Of a DNA stretch of 64,000 bases, positions 56,908 to 64,000 are shown one piece after another. A program made the position numbers and the translations under genes. Where the stretch lies: contig NZ_JAGIOO010000001.1 of the NCBI RefSeq assembly GCF_017876755.1, positions 5,193,786 through 5,257,785 on the forward strand, given 5' to 3'. The notes below the pieces were generated by a model. The model did not search any database. It worked only from the letters and a program-made list of their open reading frames with translations, and had not been told where the DNA came from. Source of the stretch: Crossiella equi. GTDB taxonomy: Bacteria; Actinomycetota; Actinomycetes; Mycobacteriales; Pseudonocardiaceae. Every line of letters begins with the position of its first letter. The stretch's first letter is position 1.

Positions 56908-57600
56908 GTGACCTTCCTGTGGGCCGTGTTCGGGCTAGCGCTCGTCGACAGCATCAACCCTTCGGCTCTGGCCGTCACCATCTACTTGCTGCTCTCCGGC
57001 AAGGAACGCCCCACGGCGCGGGTGCTGACGTACATCGCCGCCATCTTCACGACCTACCTGGTCTTCGGCATCCTGCTGATGTTCGGCCTCAACGCGATCT
57101 TCACCAGCCTGGGTGACGCGCTGAACTCGCCGTACGCCTACATCATCCAGTTCGTCGTCGGTCTGCTGATGCTGTACTTCGCCATCTGGCCGCCGAAGAA
57201 GAAGGAGGACGCGCCGCGCGAGCGCATGCCCAAGACGCAGCGCCTGCCCGCCGTCTTCGCACTGGGCGTCACCATCACCGCGGTCGAGTTCGTCACCGCG
57301 CTGCCCTACATCGCCGCGATCGGCCTGCTGACCCAGCAGGATCTCGGCGTTGTGCAGTGGCTGCCCATCCTGCTCGCCTACAACGCGATCTTCATCCTGC
57401 CGCCGCTGTTGCTCCTGGTGGCCTACCAGCTCTTCGGCAACAAGATCCGCCCGCGCCTGGAGCGCTTCCAGGAGAAGTTCCGCAAGAACAGCCGGGACAC
57501 CTGGCTCTGGATCCTGGGTATCGTCGGCTTCCTCATCACGCGCAACGCGTTCGGCTTCTTGATCAAGTACTACAACATCATCCCGCCGAACAACGACTGA
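56908..57600 (+). CDS. GAP-family (Sap-like) membrane protein, second copy
   Basis: A 230-residue six-helix membrane protein of the GAP family and paralogue of the gene at 28563. Shared marks are the opening GLALVDSINPSALAVTIYLL, FALGVTITAVEFVTALPYIA and the final helix after a basic R-P-R-L-E-R-F-Q-E-K-F loop. A cytosolic loop near 95-115 is Lys-rich (PKKKEDAPRERMPK). GTG 56908 has GGGAGA five bases upstream and is preferred over TTG 56872. The SRPBCC gene starts 11 bases after its stop, so both are likely in one operon. Confidence 0.82.
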   Translation: MTFLWAVFGLALVDSINPSALAVTIYLLLSGKERPTARVLTYIAAIFTTYLVFGILLMFGLNAIFTSLGDALNSPYAYIIQFVVGLLMLYFAIWPPKKKEDAPRERMPKTQRLPAVFALGVTITAVEFVTALPYIAAIGLLTQQDLGVVQWLPILLAYNAIFILPPLLLLVAYQLFGNKIRPRLERFQEKFRKNSRDTWLWILGIVGFLITRNAFGFLIKYYNIIPPNND

Positions 57601-57611
57601 CGGAGGCGGCC

Positions 57612-58085
57612 ATGGGGGCACCGGCGAGCGCCGAGGCGACGATCGAGGTCAAGGCCACCCCGGAGGCGGTCTACGCCTTGGTCTCGGACGTGCCCAACCA
57701 GCACCGCTTCACCCAGGAGTGCCGGGGCGCCGACTGGCTGCCCCCGGCTACCGGTCCGGCCCCGGGCGCCCGCTTCCGCGGCCACAACCAGGCGGGCAAA
57801 GCCCGCTGGAGCACCACCTGCCGCATCACCGCCGCGGACCCGGGCCGCCGCTTCACCTACCGCGTGACCGGCGGCCCCATCAAGGTCGCCACGTGGAGCT
57901 GGACCATCGAGCCCACCCCCGACGGCTGCCGCGTCACCGAGTCGATCACCGATGAGCGCGCCGCGTTCTTCCGCTGGTTCTTCGGCCTGGTCGTGGGTGT
58001 GAAGGACCGGGGCGCGCACAACCAGCGCAACATCGAGAAGACGCTGGCCTCGCTCAAGGAGCTGGCGGAGAGCCCGGCGAGCTGA
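57612..58085 (+). CDS. SRPBCC-family (polyketide-cyclase/START-like) protein
   Basis: A 157-residue protein of the SRPBCC superfamily. It begins with SAEATIEVKATPEAVYALVS, the usual first strand and helix, continues with RFRGHNQAGKARWSTTCRI and RFTYRVTGGPIKVATWSW strands, and ends with a long C-terminal helix (RNIEKTLASLKELAE). It forms a hydrophobic pocket for a lipid or aromatic ligand. The ligand is unknown. It follows the GAP-family gene and overlaps the convergent TetR gene by 32 bases. Confidence 0.82.
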   Translation: MGAPASAEATIEVKATPEAVYALVSDVPNQHRFTQECRGADWLPPATGPAPGARFRGHNQAGKARWSTTCRITAADPGRRFTYRVTGGPIKVATWSWTIEPTPDGCRVTESITDERAAFFRWFFGLVVGVKDRGAHNQRNIEKTLASLKELAESPAS

Positions 58086-58707
58086 GCCCCAGCTCCTCCC
58101 ACAGCCGCGCGAAGCCGTCCAGCATCAGGCGCAGGGCCAGCTCGAACGCCTCCGTGTCGATCTCGGTGTGCGACCGCAGCAGATGCGCCTGGGCGAGGTT
58201 CGGGTAGCGCTCGGCGTACACGCGCTCATCGTCGACGAAGCCCTCCGCGAACGAGCCGATGGCCGCCCCGAAGACCAGGTACTTGGTGGCCGCGCCGATC
58301 ATGGTGGCGTAGCGGGGCGGCCAGCCCGCCGAGACCAGGCCGCCGTGCACCGAGTCGGCGAGCTTGAGGCCCGACTCCCGGGTGCCCGGACCGGCGGAGA
58401 GCAGCGGGACGATGTTGGGGTGGCGGGCCAGGACCGCGCGGTAGGAGCGCAGGTAGACCGTCATCGCCTCGCGCCAGTCCAGCTGGCCGAAGCCCGACAG
58501 GTCGACCTCGGCGGCCAGGCCGTTGGCCACGTCCTGGAGCAGCTGCTCCTTGGTGCGCACGTGGTTGTACAGCGACGCCGCCTGCACCCCGAGCCGGTGG
58601 GCCAGGCGGCGCATGGTCAGCGCCTCCAGCCCGTGGGTGTCGATCAGCTCCAGCGCGGTCGTCCGTATCCGGTCGACCGACAGCAGCGGGGCTGGGGGTC
58701 TTGGCAC
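58054..58707 (-). CDS. TetR-family regulator of the acyl-CoA degradation operon
   Basis: A 217-residue TetR repressor. The HTH is at the N-terminus (TTALELIDTHGLEALTMRRL, AHRLGVQAASLYNHVRTKEQ) and a TetR_C-type ligand domain follows. It is divergent from the acyl-CoA ligase operon. The 160-base gap holds a perfect 9-bp inverted repeat, AAAACTAAC-acg-GTTAGTTTT, a typical TetR operator. The ligand is probably an acyl-CoA or a substrate of the operon (inferred). Confidence 0.88.
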   Translation of the reverse strand: MPRPPAPLLSVDRIRTTALELIDTHGLEALTMRRLAHRLGVQAASLYNHVRTKEQLLQDVANGLAAEVDLSGFGQLDWREAMTVYLRSYRAVLARHPNIVPLLSAGPGTRESGLKLADSVHGGLVSAGWPPRYATMIGAATKYLVFGAAIGSFAEGFVDDERVYAERYPNLAQAHLLRSHTEIDTEAFELALRLMLDGFARLWEELGLSSPGSPPAP

Positions 58708-58788
58708 CGTTGCTCCTCGTGGGCGAGTGCAGTTCGACTTCCTGCCTCTGTGTCTTGCCGATCGCTCTCCGCAGTCCTAGCCTCGGGG

Positions 58789-58809
58789 AAAACTAACACG
58801 GTTAGTTTT
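58789..58809. promoter_or_regulatory. palindromic TetR operator
   Basis: AAAACTAAC (58789-58797), spacer ACG, GTTAGTTTT (58801-58809): a perfect 21-base palindrome, unusually AT-rich for this genome, between the divergent TetR gene and the acyl-CoA ligase gene. Confidence 0.85.
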
Positions 58810-58867
58810 CGGCGGGCAGCCCCCGCGCGGGCACCACCACGACGATGAAGTCTCGGAGGCCGGACGG

Positions 58868-60403
58868 ATGACTCTCTCGCTGGCGATGGTCCTCGCCGAG
58901 TCGGCGCGGCTGCACCGCGAGCGGATCGCCCTCGTGCAGGGCGACCAGCAGCTCACCTACCCGGAGCTGTGGGAACGGGCCCAGCGGCACGCCGCGGCCC
59001 TGCGCGACCTCGGCGTGCGGGAGGGCGACCGGGTGGCCATCGTCGCCCCCAACGTCATCTCCTTCGCCGAGTCCTACTACGGCGTGCTCGCCGCGGGCGG
59101 GGTGGTCGTCCCGATCCCGCTGCTGCTGGTCCCGGACGAGGCCGAGTACCTGATCTCGCACGCCAAGGCCAAGCTCGTGCTCTGCCACGTCTCGCAGCTG
59201 GAGCTCGGCGCCCCGGCGGCCCAGGCGGCGGGCATCGAGCTGCTCACCCTCGGCCCGGCCACCCCGGAGCACCGCTCGCTCACCGAGATCGCCGCGGGCA
59301 CCGAGCCGCTGCCGCGCTTCGTGACCAGGGCCCCGGACGACCCGGCCGTGGTCTTCTACACCTCGGGCACCACCGGCCGCCCCAAGGGCGCGGTGCTCAC
59401 CCACCTGAACCTGGTCATGAACGCCACGGTCAGCGCGTTTGACGTCGACAAGATCGAGCCGGGCGAGTCAATGCTCGGCTGCCTGCCGCTGTTTCACATC
59501 TTCGGCCAGTCCAGCGCGCTCAACGCCTGCTTCCGCGCGGGCGCCAAGCTCGTGCTCCAGCCGCGCTTCGACGCCGAGGAAGCGCTTTCGATCATGCGGG
59601 AGCACGACATCGCGATCTTCCAGGGCGTGCCGACGATGTACCTGCGGCTGCTGGAGATCACCGAGGGCCGGGACGACCTGCCCCAGCTGCGCGGCTGCGT
59701 CTCCGGCGGCGCGCCCCTGCCGGTGTCCGTGCTGGAGGCCTTCGAGGCCCGCTTCGGCACCGAGATCCTGGAGGGCTACGGCCTGTCCGAGACCTCCCCG
59801 ACCGCCACGGTCAACCAGCCGGTGTTCGGCGTGAAGCCGGGCAGCGTCGGCCACCCGATCTGGGGCGTCGAGGTCGAGATCGCGGACCCGGGCAACGACG
59901 AGGAGATCGTGTTCCTCCCGGTCGGCGACCAGGGCGAGATCGTCATCCGCGGCCACAACGTCTTCGCGGGCTACCTCGACAACCCCGAGGCCACGGCAGC
60001 GGCGGTGATCGACGGCTGGTTCCGCACCGGCGACATCGGCGCCAAGGACGAGGAGGGCTTCATCTCCATCGTCGACCGCAAGAAGGACTTGATCATCCGC
60101 AGCGGGTTCAACGTGTACCCGCGCGAGGTCGAGGAGATGCTCATGCGGCACCCGGCGGTGTCCGAGGTGTCGGTGATCGGCCTGCCGGACGAGCGCAGCG
60201 GCGAGGAGGTCTGCGCCGTGCTCGTGCTCCGGCCGGGCCAGTCCGTGGCCGAGGAGGAGGTCGTGGCCTGGTGCCGCGAACGCCTCGGCAGCCACAAGTA
60301 CCCGCGACGCGTCGTCGTGGTCGACGAACTCCCCCTCGGCCCCAGCCACAAGGTGCTCAAGCGCGAGCTGCGGGACTGGGTCGTGCAGGGCAAGGTCAAG
60401 TGA
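58868..60403 (+). CDS. long-chain acyl-CoA ligase (AMP-forming)
   Basis: A 511-residue adenylate-forming enzyme that activates a fatty acid or similar carboxylate to its CoA thioester. The P-loop is Y-T-S-G-T-T-G-R-P-K-G. Then come LPLFHIFGQ, the EGYGLSETSP motif, the hinge WFRTGDIGAKDEEGF and the catalytic Lys in GPSHKVLKREL. It is the first gene of an operon with SDR, acyl-CoA dehydrogenase and MaoC hydratase, under a TetR regulator. The exact chain type cannot be read from sequence; medium/long fatty acids or steroid side chains are likely. Confidence 0.9.
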   Translation: MTLSLAMVLAESARLHRERIALVQGDQQLTYPELWERAQRHAAALRDLGVREGDRVAIVAPNVISFAESYYGVLAAGGVVVPIPLLLVPDEAEYLISHAKAKLVLCHVSQLELGAPAAQAAGIELLTLGPATPEHRSLTEIAAGTEPLPRFVTRAPDDPAVVFYTSGTTGRPKGAVLTHLNLVMNATVSAFDVDKIEPGESMLGCLPLFHIFGQSSALNACFRAGAKLVLQPRFDAEEALSIMREHDIAIFQGVPTMYLRLLEITEGRDDLPQLRGCVSGGAPLPVSVLEAFEARFGTEILEGYGLSETSPTATVNQPVFGVKPGSVGHPIWGVEVEIADPGNDEEIVFLPVGDQGEIVIRGHNVFAGYLDNPEATAAAVIDGWFRTGDIGAKDEEGFISIVDRKKDLIIRSGFNVYPREVEEMLMRHPAVSEVSVIGLPDERSGEEVCAVLVLRPGQSVAEEEVVAWCRERLGSHKYPRRVVVVDELPLGPSHKVLKRELRDWVVQGKVK

Positions 60404-60417
60404 GGAGAGGGAAACAC

Positions 60418-61173
60418 GTGGGAACTCTGGATGGGCGCGTCGCGGTCGTGACGGGTGCGGCACGCGGGATCGGTGCCGCCACCGCCCGCACGCTCGCCGC
60501 GCGCGGTGCCGCCGTGGCCGTGGTCGACCTGGACGCCGCCTCCACCGAGGCCACCGTCAAGGCGATCACCGAGGCCGGGGGCAAGGCCATCGGGCTCGGC
60601 GCGGACGTGACCAGCCGCGAGCAGGTCACCGCCGCGTTCAGCCAGGTCGTCGCCGAGCTGGGCAGCCTGGACATCCTGGTCAACAACGCCGGGGTGACCA
60701 GGGACAACATGCTCTTCAAGATGACCGACGACGACTGGGACACGGTCATGGCCGTGCACCTGCGCGGCGCGTTCCTGTGCAGCCAGATCGCCCAGGGGCA
60801 CATGGTGGAGAAGCAGTTCGGCAAGATCGTCAACCTGTCGAGCGTCTCCGCGGACGGCAACCGGGGCCAGGCCAACTACGCCGCGGCCAAGGCGGGCCTG
60901 CAGGGCTTCACCAAGACCCTGGCGATCGAGCTGGGCAAGTACGGCATCAACGTCAACGCCATCGCGCCGGGCTTCATCGAGACCGACATGACCGCGGCCA
61001 CCGCGGCCCGCGTCGGCGTGGACTTCGAGCAGTTCAAGAAGGCCGCCGCCGAGTCGGTGTCGATCAAGCGCACCGGCCGCCCGGAGGACATCGCCAACGC
61101 CGTGGCCTTCCTCGTCAGCGAGGAGTCCTCCTTCATCACCGGACAGATCCTCTACGTTGACGGCGGTCGCTAG
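60418..61173 (+). CDS. short-chain dehydrogenase, FabG-like
   Basis: A 251-residue SDR of the classical type. The NAD(P) site is T-G-A-A-R-G-I-G, then LVNNAGVTRDN, the catalytic Ser in NLSSVSADG, and Tyr/Lys in A-N-Y-A-A-A-K. D-L-D after strand two suggests NAD preference. In this operon it would act as the 3-hydroxyacyl-CoA dehydrogenase step. GTG 60418 has GGAGAGGG seven or so bases upstream. Spacing to the ligase is 14 bases and to the dehydrogenase 16. Confidence 0.92.
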   Translation: MGTLDGRVAVVTGAARGIGAATARTLAARGAAVAVVDLDAASTEATVKAITEAGGKAIGLGADVTSREQVTAAFSQVVAELGSLDILVNNAGVTRDNMLFKMTDDDWDTVMAVHLRGAFLCSQIAQGHMVEKQFGKIVNLSSVSADGNRGQANYAAAKAGLQGFTKTLAIELGKYGINVNAIAPGFIETDMTAATAARVGVDFEQFKKAAAESVSIKRTGRPEDIANAVAFLVSEESSFITGQILYVDGGR

Positions 61174-61189
61174 AAAGGCTTGTGGGACA

Positions 61190-62359
61190 ATGGATTTCTC
61201 CCTCAACGAGACCGAGCGCGACATCCGCGACTGGGTCCGCAACTTCGTCAAGAAGGAACTGATCCCGCTGGAGCCCGAGGTGCTCCGCCGGGAGCGCGCG
61301 GGTGAGCCCGGCATCACCTGGGCCGAGATGTCCGAGCTCCAGCAGAAGGCCAAGGCCGCCGGGTTCTGGGGCATCCAGACCCCGGAGGAGTACGGCGGCA
61401 TGGGCCTGGGCGCGGTGATGACCGCGCTGGTGGAGGGCGAGCTGGGCTACAGCTTCGTGCCGTTCCACTTCGGCGGCGAGGCCGACAACATCCTCTACGC
61501 GGGCAACGCCGAGCAGCAGGAGCGCTACCTCAAGCCGACCATCGCGGGCGACCGCGTGTCCTGCTTCGCCATCACCGAGCCGGGCGCCGGTTCGGATGCC
61601 AAGGCGATCCGCACCTCGGCCGTCAAGGACGGCAACGAGTGGGTCATCAACGGCGAGAAGACCTTCATCACCAAGGGCAACGAGGCCGACTTCACCATGG
61701 TCTTCGCGGTCACCGACAAGGAGAAGGGCGCCAACGGCGGCGTCACCTGCTTCCTGGTCGACCGCGACATGGGCTGGAAGTCCGAGCCCATCGCGACCAT
61801 GGGCGAGTGGGGCCCGGCCGCGCTGGTCTTCGACAACGTGCGCGTGCCCGAGGAGAACGTGCTCGGCGAGGTCGGCATGGGCTTCGCGCTGGCCATGAGC
61901 TGGATCGGCCGCGGCCGGTACCTGCTGCCCGCCCGCGCGCTCGGCGCCTGCCACCGGCTCGCCGAGATGGGCATCGAGTACGCCAACACCCGCGAGACCT
62001 TCGGCGAGAAGCTCGCCGAGCGGCAGGCCATCCAGTGGATGATCGCCGACTCCGCGGTGGAGATCGAGGCGCTGCGCTGGCTGGTGCTCTCCTCGGCCTG
62101 GCAGGTCGACGCCGGGCTGGACTCCCGCCAGGCGCAGTCCATGGCCAAGCTCTACGGCGGCATCAAGGCCAACGAGATCGTCGACCGGATGCTCCAGATC
62201 CACGGCGGCATGGGCTACACCAAGGAGCTCCCGCTGGAGCGCTGGTACCGCGAGCTGCGCCTGCTGCGCATCTACGAGGGCACCGACGAGATCCAGCGCC
62301 GCACCATCGCCAGGAACCTGTTGAAGGGCCACGCGTCCGTGCGTGGCGCACTCGGCTGA
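61190..62359 (+). CDS. acyl-CoA dehydrogenase
   Basis: A 389-residue flavoprotein catalysing alpha,beta-desaturation of an acyl-CoA. The FAD/substrate segments CFAITEPGAGSDAKAIRTSA and NGEKTFITKGNEADF lie in the middle domain. The C-terminal domain has the QIHGGMGYTKELPLERWYRE stretch and ends I-Y-E-G-T-D-E-I-Q-R-R. The catalytic base position near IYEGTDE/E of the last helix is as in the medium/long-chain group. It follows the SDR gene in the same operon and feeds the MaoC hydratase. Confidence 0.93.
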   Translation: MDFSLNETERDIRDWVRNFVKKELIPLEPEVLRRERAGEPGITWAEMSELQQKAKAAGFWGIQTPEEYGGMGLGAVMTALVEGELGYSFVPFHFGGEADNILYAGNAEQQERYLKPTIAGDRVSCFAITEPGAGSDAKAIRTSAVKDGNEWVINGEKTFITKGNEADFTMVFAVTDKEKGANGGVTCFLVDRDMGWKSEPIATMGEWGPAALVFDNVRVPEENVLGEVGMGFALAMSWIGRGRYLLPARALGACHRLAEMGIEYANTRETFGEKLAERQAIQWMIADSAVEIEALRWLVLSSAWQVDAGLDSRQAQSMAKLYGGIKANEIVDRMLQIHGGMGYTKELPLERWYRELRLLRIYEGTDEIQRRTIARNLLKGHASVRGALG

Positions 62360-62373
62360 GGGGAGCGAGCAAG

Positions 62374-63222
62374 GTGCCCATCGACCTGTCCGCGGTAGGC
62401 CGCACGATCGGCCCGTGGGAGCGCAGCTGGACCGCGAACGAGGCCCTGCTGTACGCGCTCGGTGTGGGTGCGGGCGCCGACGACCCGCTCGCGGAGCTGG
62501 CCTACACCACCGAGAACACCGACGGGGTGACGCAGCAGGTGCTGCCGACCTTCGGCGTGGTGCTGGCCAACTTCAGCGGACCGGCGGAGTCCATCGGCGA
62601 GTTCGACCCGGCCCAGCTGGTGCACGCCGAGCAGGAGCTGGTGCTGCACCAGCCGCTGCCCACCGAGGGCCGGATCTCCCTGCGCCGCACGATCACCGAC
62701 GTCTTCGACAAGGGCAAGGGCGCCCTGGTGGTCAACAAGATCGAGGGCTCCTCGATCAACGGCGAGCCGCTGCTCTCGACGACGTCCTCGGTGTTCATCC
62801 GGGGCGAGGGCGACTTCGGCGGCGAGCGCGGTCCGTCCACCGAGTGGGCCCCGCCGGAGCGCGAGCCGGACGTGGTGCTGGCCTTCCAGACCACGGTCAG
62901 CCAGGCGCTGCTGTACCGGCTGGGCGGCCACGACCACAACCCGCTGCACACCGACCCGGCCTTCGCCGCGCGGGGCGGGTTCGACCGGCCGATCCTGCAC
63001 GGCATGTGCACCTACGGCATCACCGCGCGCCTGCTGATCGGGCACTTCTGCGCGGGCGACGCCACGCGGATGCGCCGGATCTACGGCCGGTTCACCGCCC
63101 CGGTGGTGCCCGGCCAGGAGCTGGTCGTGTCGGCCTGGGCCGAGGGCAACGAGGTCGCCTACCGCACCGAGACCAAGGAAGGCGGCATCGCCCTGGACCG
63201 GGGCGCGTTCACCTTCGCCTGA
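62374..63222 (+). CDS. MaoC-type enoyl-CoA hydratase 2 (double hotdog)
   Basis: A 282-residue (R)-specific enoyl-CoA hydratase of the eukaryotic type 2 layout: an N-terminal degenerate hotdog (YALGVGAGADDPLAELAYTT) and a C-terminal MaoC domain with hydratase motif, Y-R-L-G-G-H-D-H-N-P-L-H-T-D and GFDRPILHGMCTYG. Asp and His of that motif are the catalytic pair. It hydrates the enoyl-CoA made by the neighbouring dehydrogenase. The GTG start lies 14 bases after the dehydrogenase stop. Similar proteins act in mycobacterial fatty-acid or sterol degradation. Confidence 0.9.
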   Translation: MPIDLSAVGRTIGPWERSWTANEALLYALGVGAGADDPLAELAYTTENTDGVTQQVLPTFGVVLANFSGPAESIGEFDPAQLVHAEQELVLHQPLPTEGRISLRRTITDVFDKGKGALVVNKIEGSSINGEPLLSTTSSVFIRGEGDFGGERGPSTEWAPPEREPDVVLAFQTTVSQALLYRLGGHDHNPLHTDPAFAARGGFDRPILHGMCTYGITARLLIGHFCAGDATRMRRIYGRFTAPVVPGQELVVSAWAEGNEVAYRTETKEGGIALDRGAFTFA

Positions 63223-63241
63223 CCAGGCACACTGGCGGTCG

Positions 63242-64000
63242 ATGAGTCGTCACATCCGCCTCCGCGCCACCGGCCACCCGGAGATCAGGGCCACCCACGC
63301 CAAGACGTGGGAGCTGACCCCGGACCGGGAGCTGACCACCCGGGCCACCTGCGTGCTGGGGGTCGGCGCGACCGGCGAGGGCCCGGCCCTGGCCGGTCCG
63401 GTGGAGCTGCGGCTGTCCGTCGGCGAGAGCACCGTGGTCGTCCGGGCCCTCGGGAACCCGCACTGGGTACCCGGGGGCCCGGCCGTCGTCCGGCTCGGTC
63501 CGGCCCGGCTGCCGAACACGCTGGCCACCGATGCCGACCTGTCCTCGGCGGACCTGCCGCGCGAGCTGGCCGCCCGCCTGGCCGACCCGGCCACCGAGAT
63601 CACCGTGGACGTGCTGCCGGTCGCCGACCCGGGCACGCTCGTCCTGTTCGCCGCCACCGGCCCGTCCGCGCGCCTGGACGCCGAACTGGCCGCCGCCGAC
63701 GTGGTGCTGGCCGAGGACGCGGGCGCCCGCGCGCTGGCCCGGCCCCGGGGCTCGGGCACCGAGGGCCGCGTGCTCGTGGTGGCCACCGAGGACCTGCCCG
63801 GCCCCTCGCTCACCCACCGCCCGGCCGCCGTGGAGGTCGTGGGCCTGCCGCCCGGCCTGGCCGCCGCCGCGGCCTCCCCGGTCGCCGCCCCGGTGTTCCT
63901 GGCGCAACCGGGCCGCAAACCCGCCGACAGCCTGCGCAACGCCCCGCTGACCGCCCGCGTGGTGCTGCGCGTGCCCGCGGACTTGGTGCCCAAGGTCCTG
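63242..64000 (+). CDS. DUF371-domain protein, cut by the window end
   Basis: The frame is open from ATG 63242 to the window end (253 codons visible). The first 130 residues resemble DUF371 (COG2090): IRLRATGHPEIRATHAKTWE, L-T-T-R-A-T-C-V-L-G-V-G-A. The following part, from ADVVLAEDAGARALARPRG to LTARVVLRVPADL, is not typical for DUF371 alone and may be a second domain, perhaps of the RsmI/tetrapyrrole-methylase kind by pattern; this is uncertain. It follows the MaoC gene by 19 bases on the same strand and could be the fifth operon member or an unrelated gene. Confidence 0.55.
   Translation, partial: MSRHIRLRATGHPEIRATHAKTWELTPDRELTTRATCVLGVGATGEGPALAGPVELRLSVGESTVVVRALGNPHWVPGGPAVVRLGPARLPNTLATDADLSSADLPRELAARLADPATEITVDVLPVADPGTLVLFAATGPSARLDAELAAADVVLAEDAGARALARPRGSGTEGRVLVVATEDLPGPSLTHRPAAVEVVGLPPGLAAAAASPVAAPVFLAQPGRKPADSLRNAPLTARVVLRVPADLVPKVL

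Overview
The window is very GC-rich, dense with genes, and clearly actinobacterial. It carries mycothiol synthase, GlnR, an Lsr2-type nucleoid protein, a LytR-CpsA-Psr protein, and an AfsA/ScbR-type gamma-butyrolactone pair. From about 1 to 20 kb the gene order follows the Mycobacterium tuberculosis Rv0812-Rv0823c neighbourhood: pabC-like lyase, nitrobindin, SseC/CysA, thioredoxin, LmeA-like protein, GlnR, MshD, PstB, PhoU, LCP protein, Dus. Together with the sporulating-actinomycete features (butyrolactone genes, class F sortase), this points to Pseudonocardiales. The genus cannot be fixed from the sequence alone.

Layout. 0-7 kb: folate/C1 and sulfur genes. The sulfur operon (leader peptide, DUF4395, CysA, SseC, terminator) is complete and has a cysteine-type attenuator. 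7-14 kb: glnR, mshD, then pstSCAB behind a PHO box, and convergent phoU. 14-24 kb: a very large LCP protein, a diguanylate cyclase, dusB, two lipoproteins, a DMT transporter and a diaminopimelate decarboxylase. 24-31 kb: tRNA-Lys, proS, a ribbon-helix-helix/DUF4097 pair with a clear operator, a degenerate GGDEF protein, a GAP-family membrane protein and a CobW GTPase.

31-42 kb is the plastic accessory part. It holds a glycosyltransferase / methyltransferase / prenyltransferase cluster with two frameshifts, one of them sitting on a perfect inverted repeat. It also holds truncated conflict-system remnants, an intact alpha/beta hydrolase next to a STAND/NB-ARC-like TPR protein, and a gene with a heptanucleotide repeat that could switch it on and off. 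A GH76 enzyme, an IS630 remnant and a small helical protein follow. The small protein ends in the same 23-residue amyloid-type motif that begins the STAND protein. I read this as a candidate NLR-like signalling/defence module.

42-54 kb: a NarL-type two-component system, PAP2 phosphatase, a class F sortase with a likely substrate, a membrane-anchored ECF sigma factor, a subtilisin, LysR, CPBP protease, Lsr2 and a metallo-beta-lactamase-fold hydrolase. 54-57 kb: sigma factor, ScbR-like receptor, AfsA-like synthase and an NTF2-like gene. 57-64 kb: a second GAP-family protein, then a TetR-controlled fatty-acid/steroid-type degradation operon (acyl-CoA ligase, SDR, acyl-CoA dehydrogenase, MaoC hydratase), ending in a truncated DUF371 gene. 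No CRISPR array, rRNA, prophage or PKS/NRPS gene was seen.
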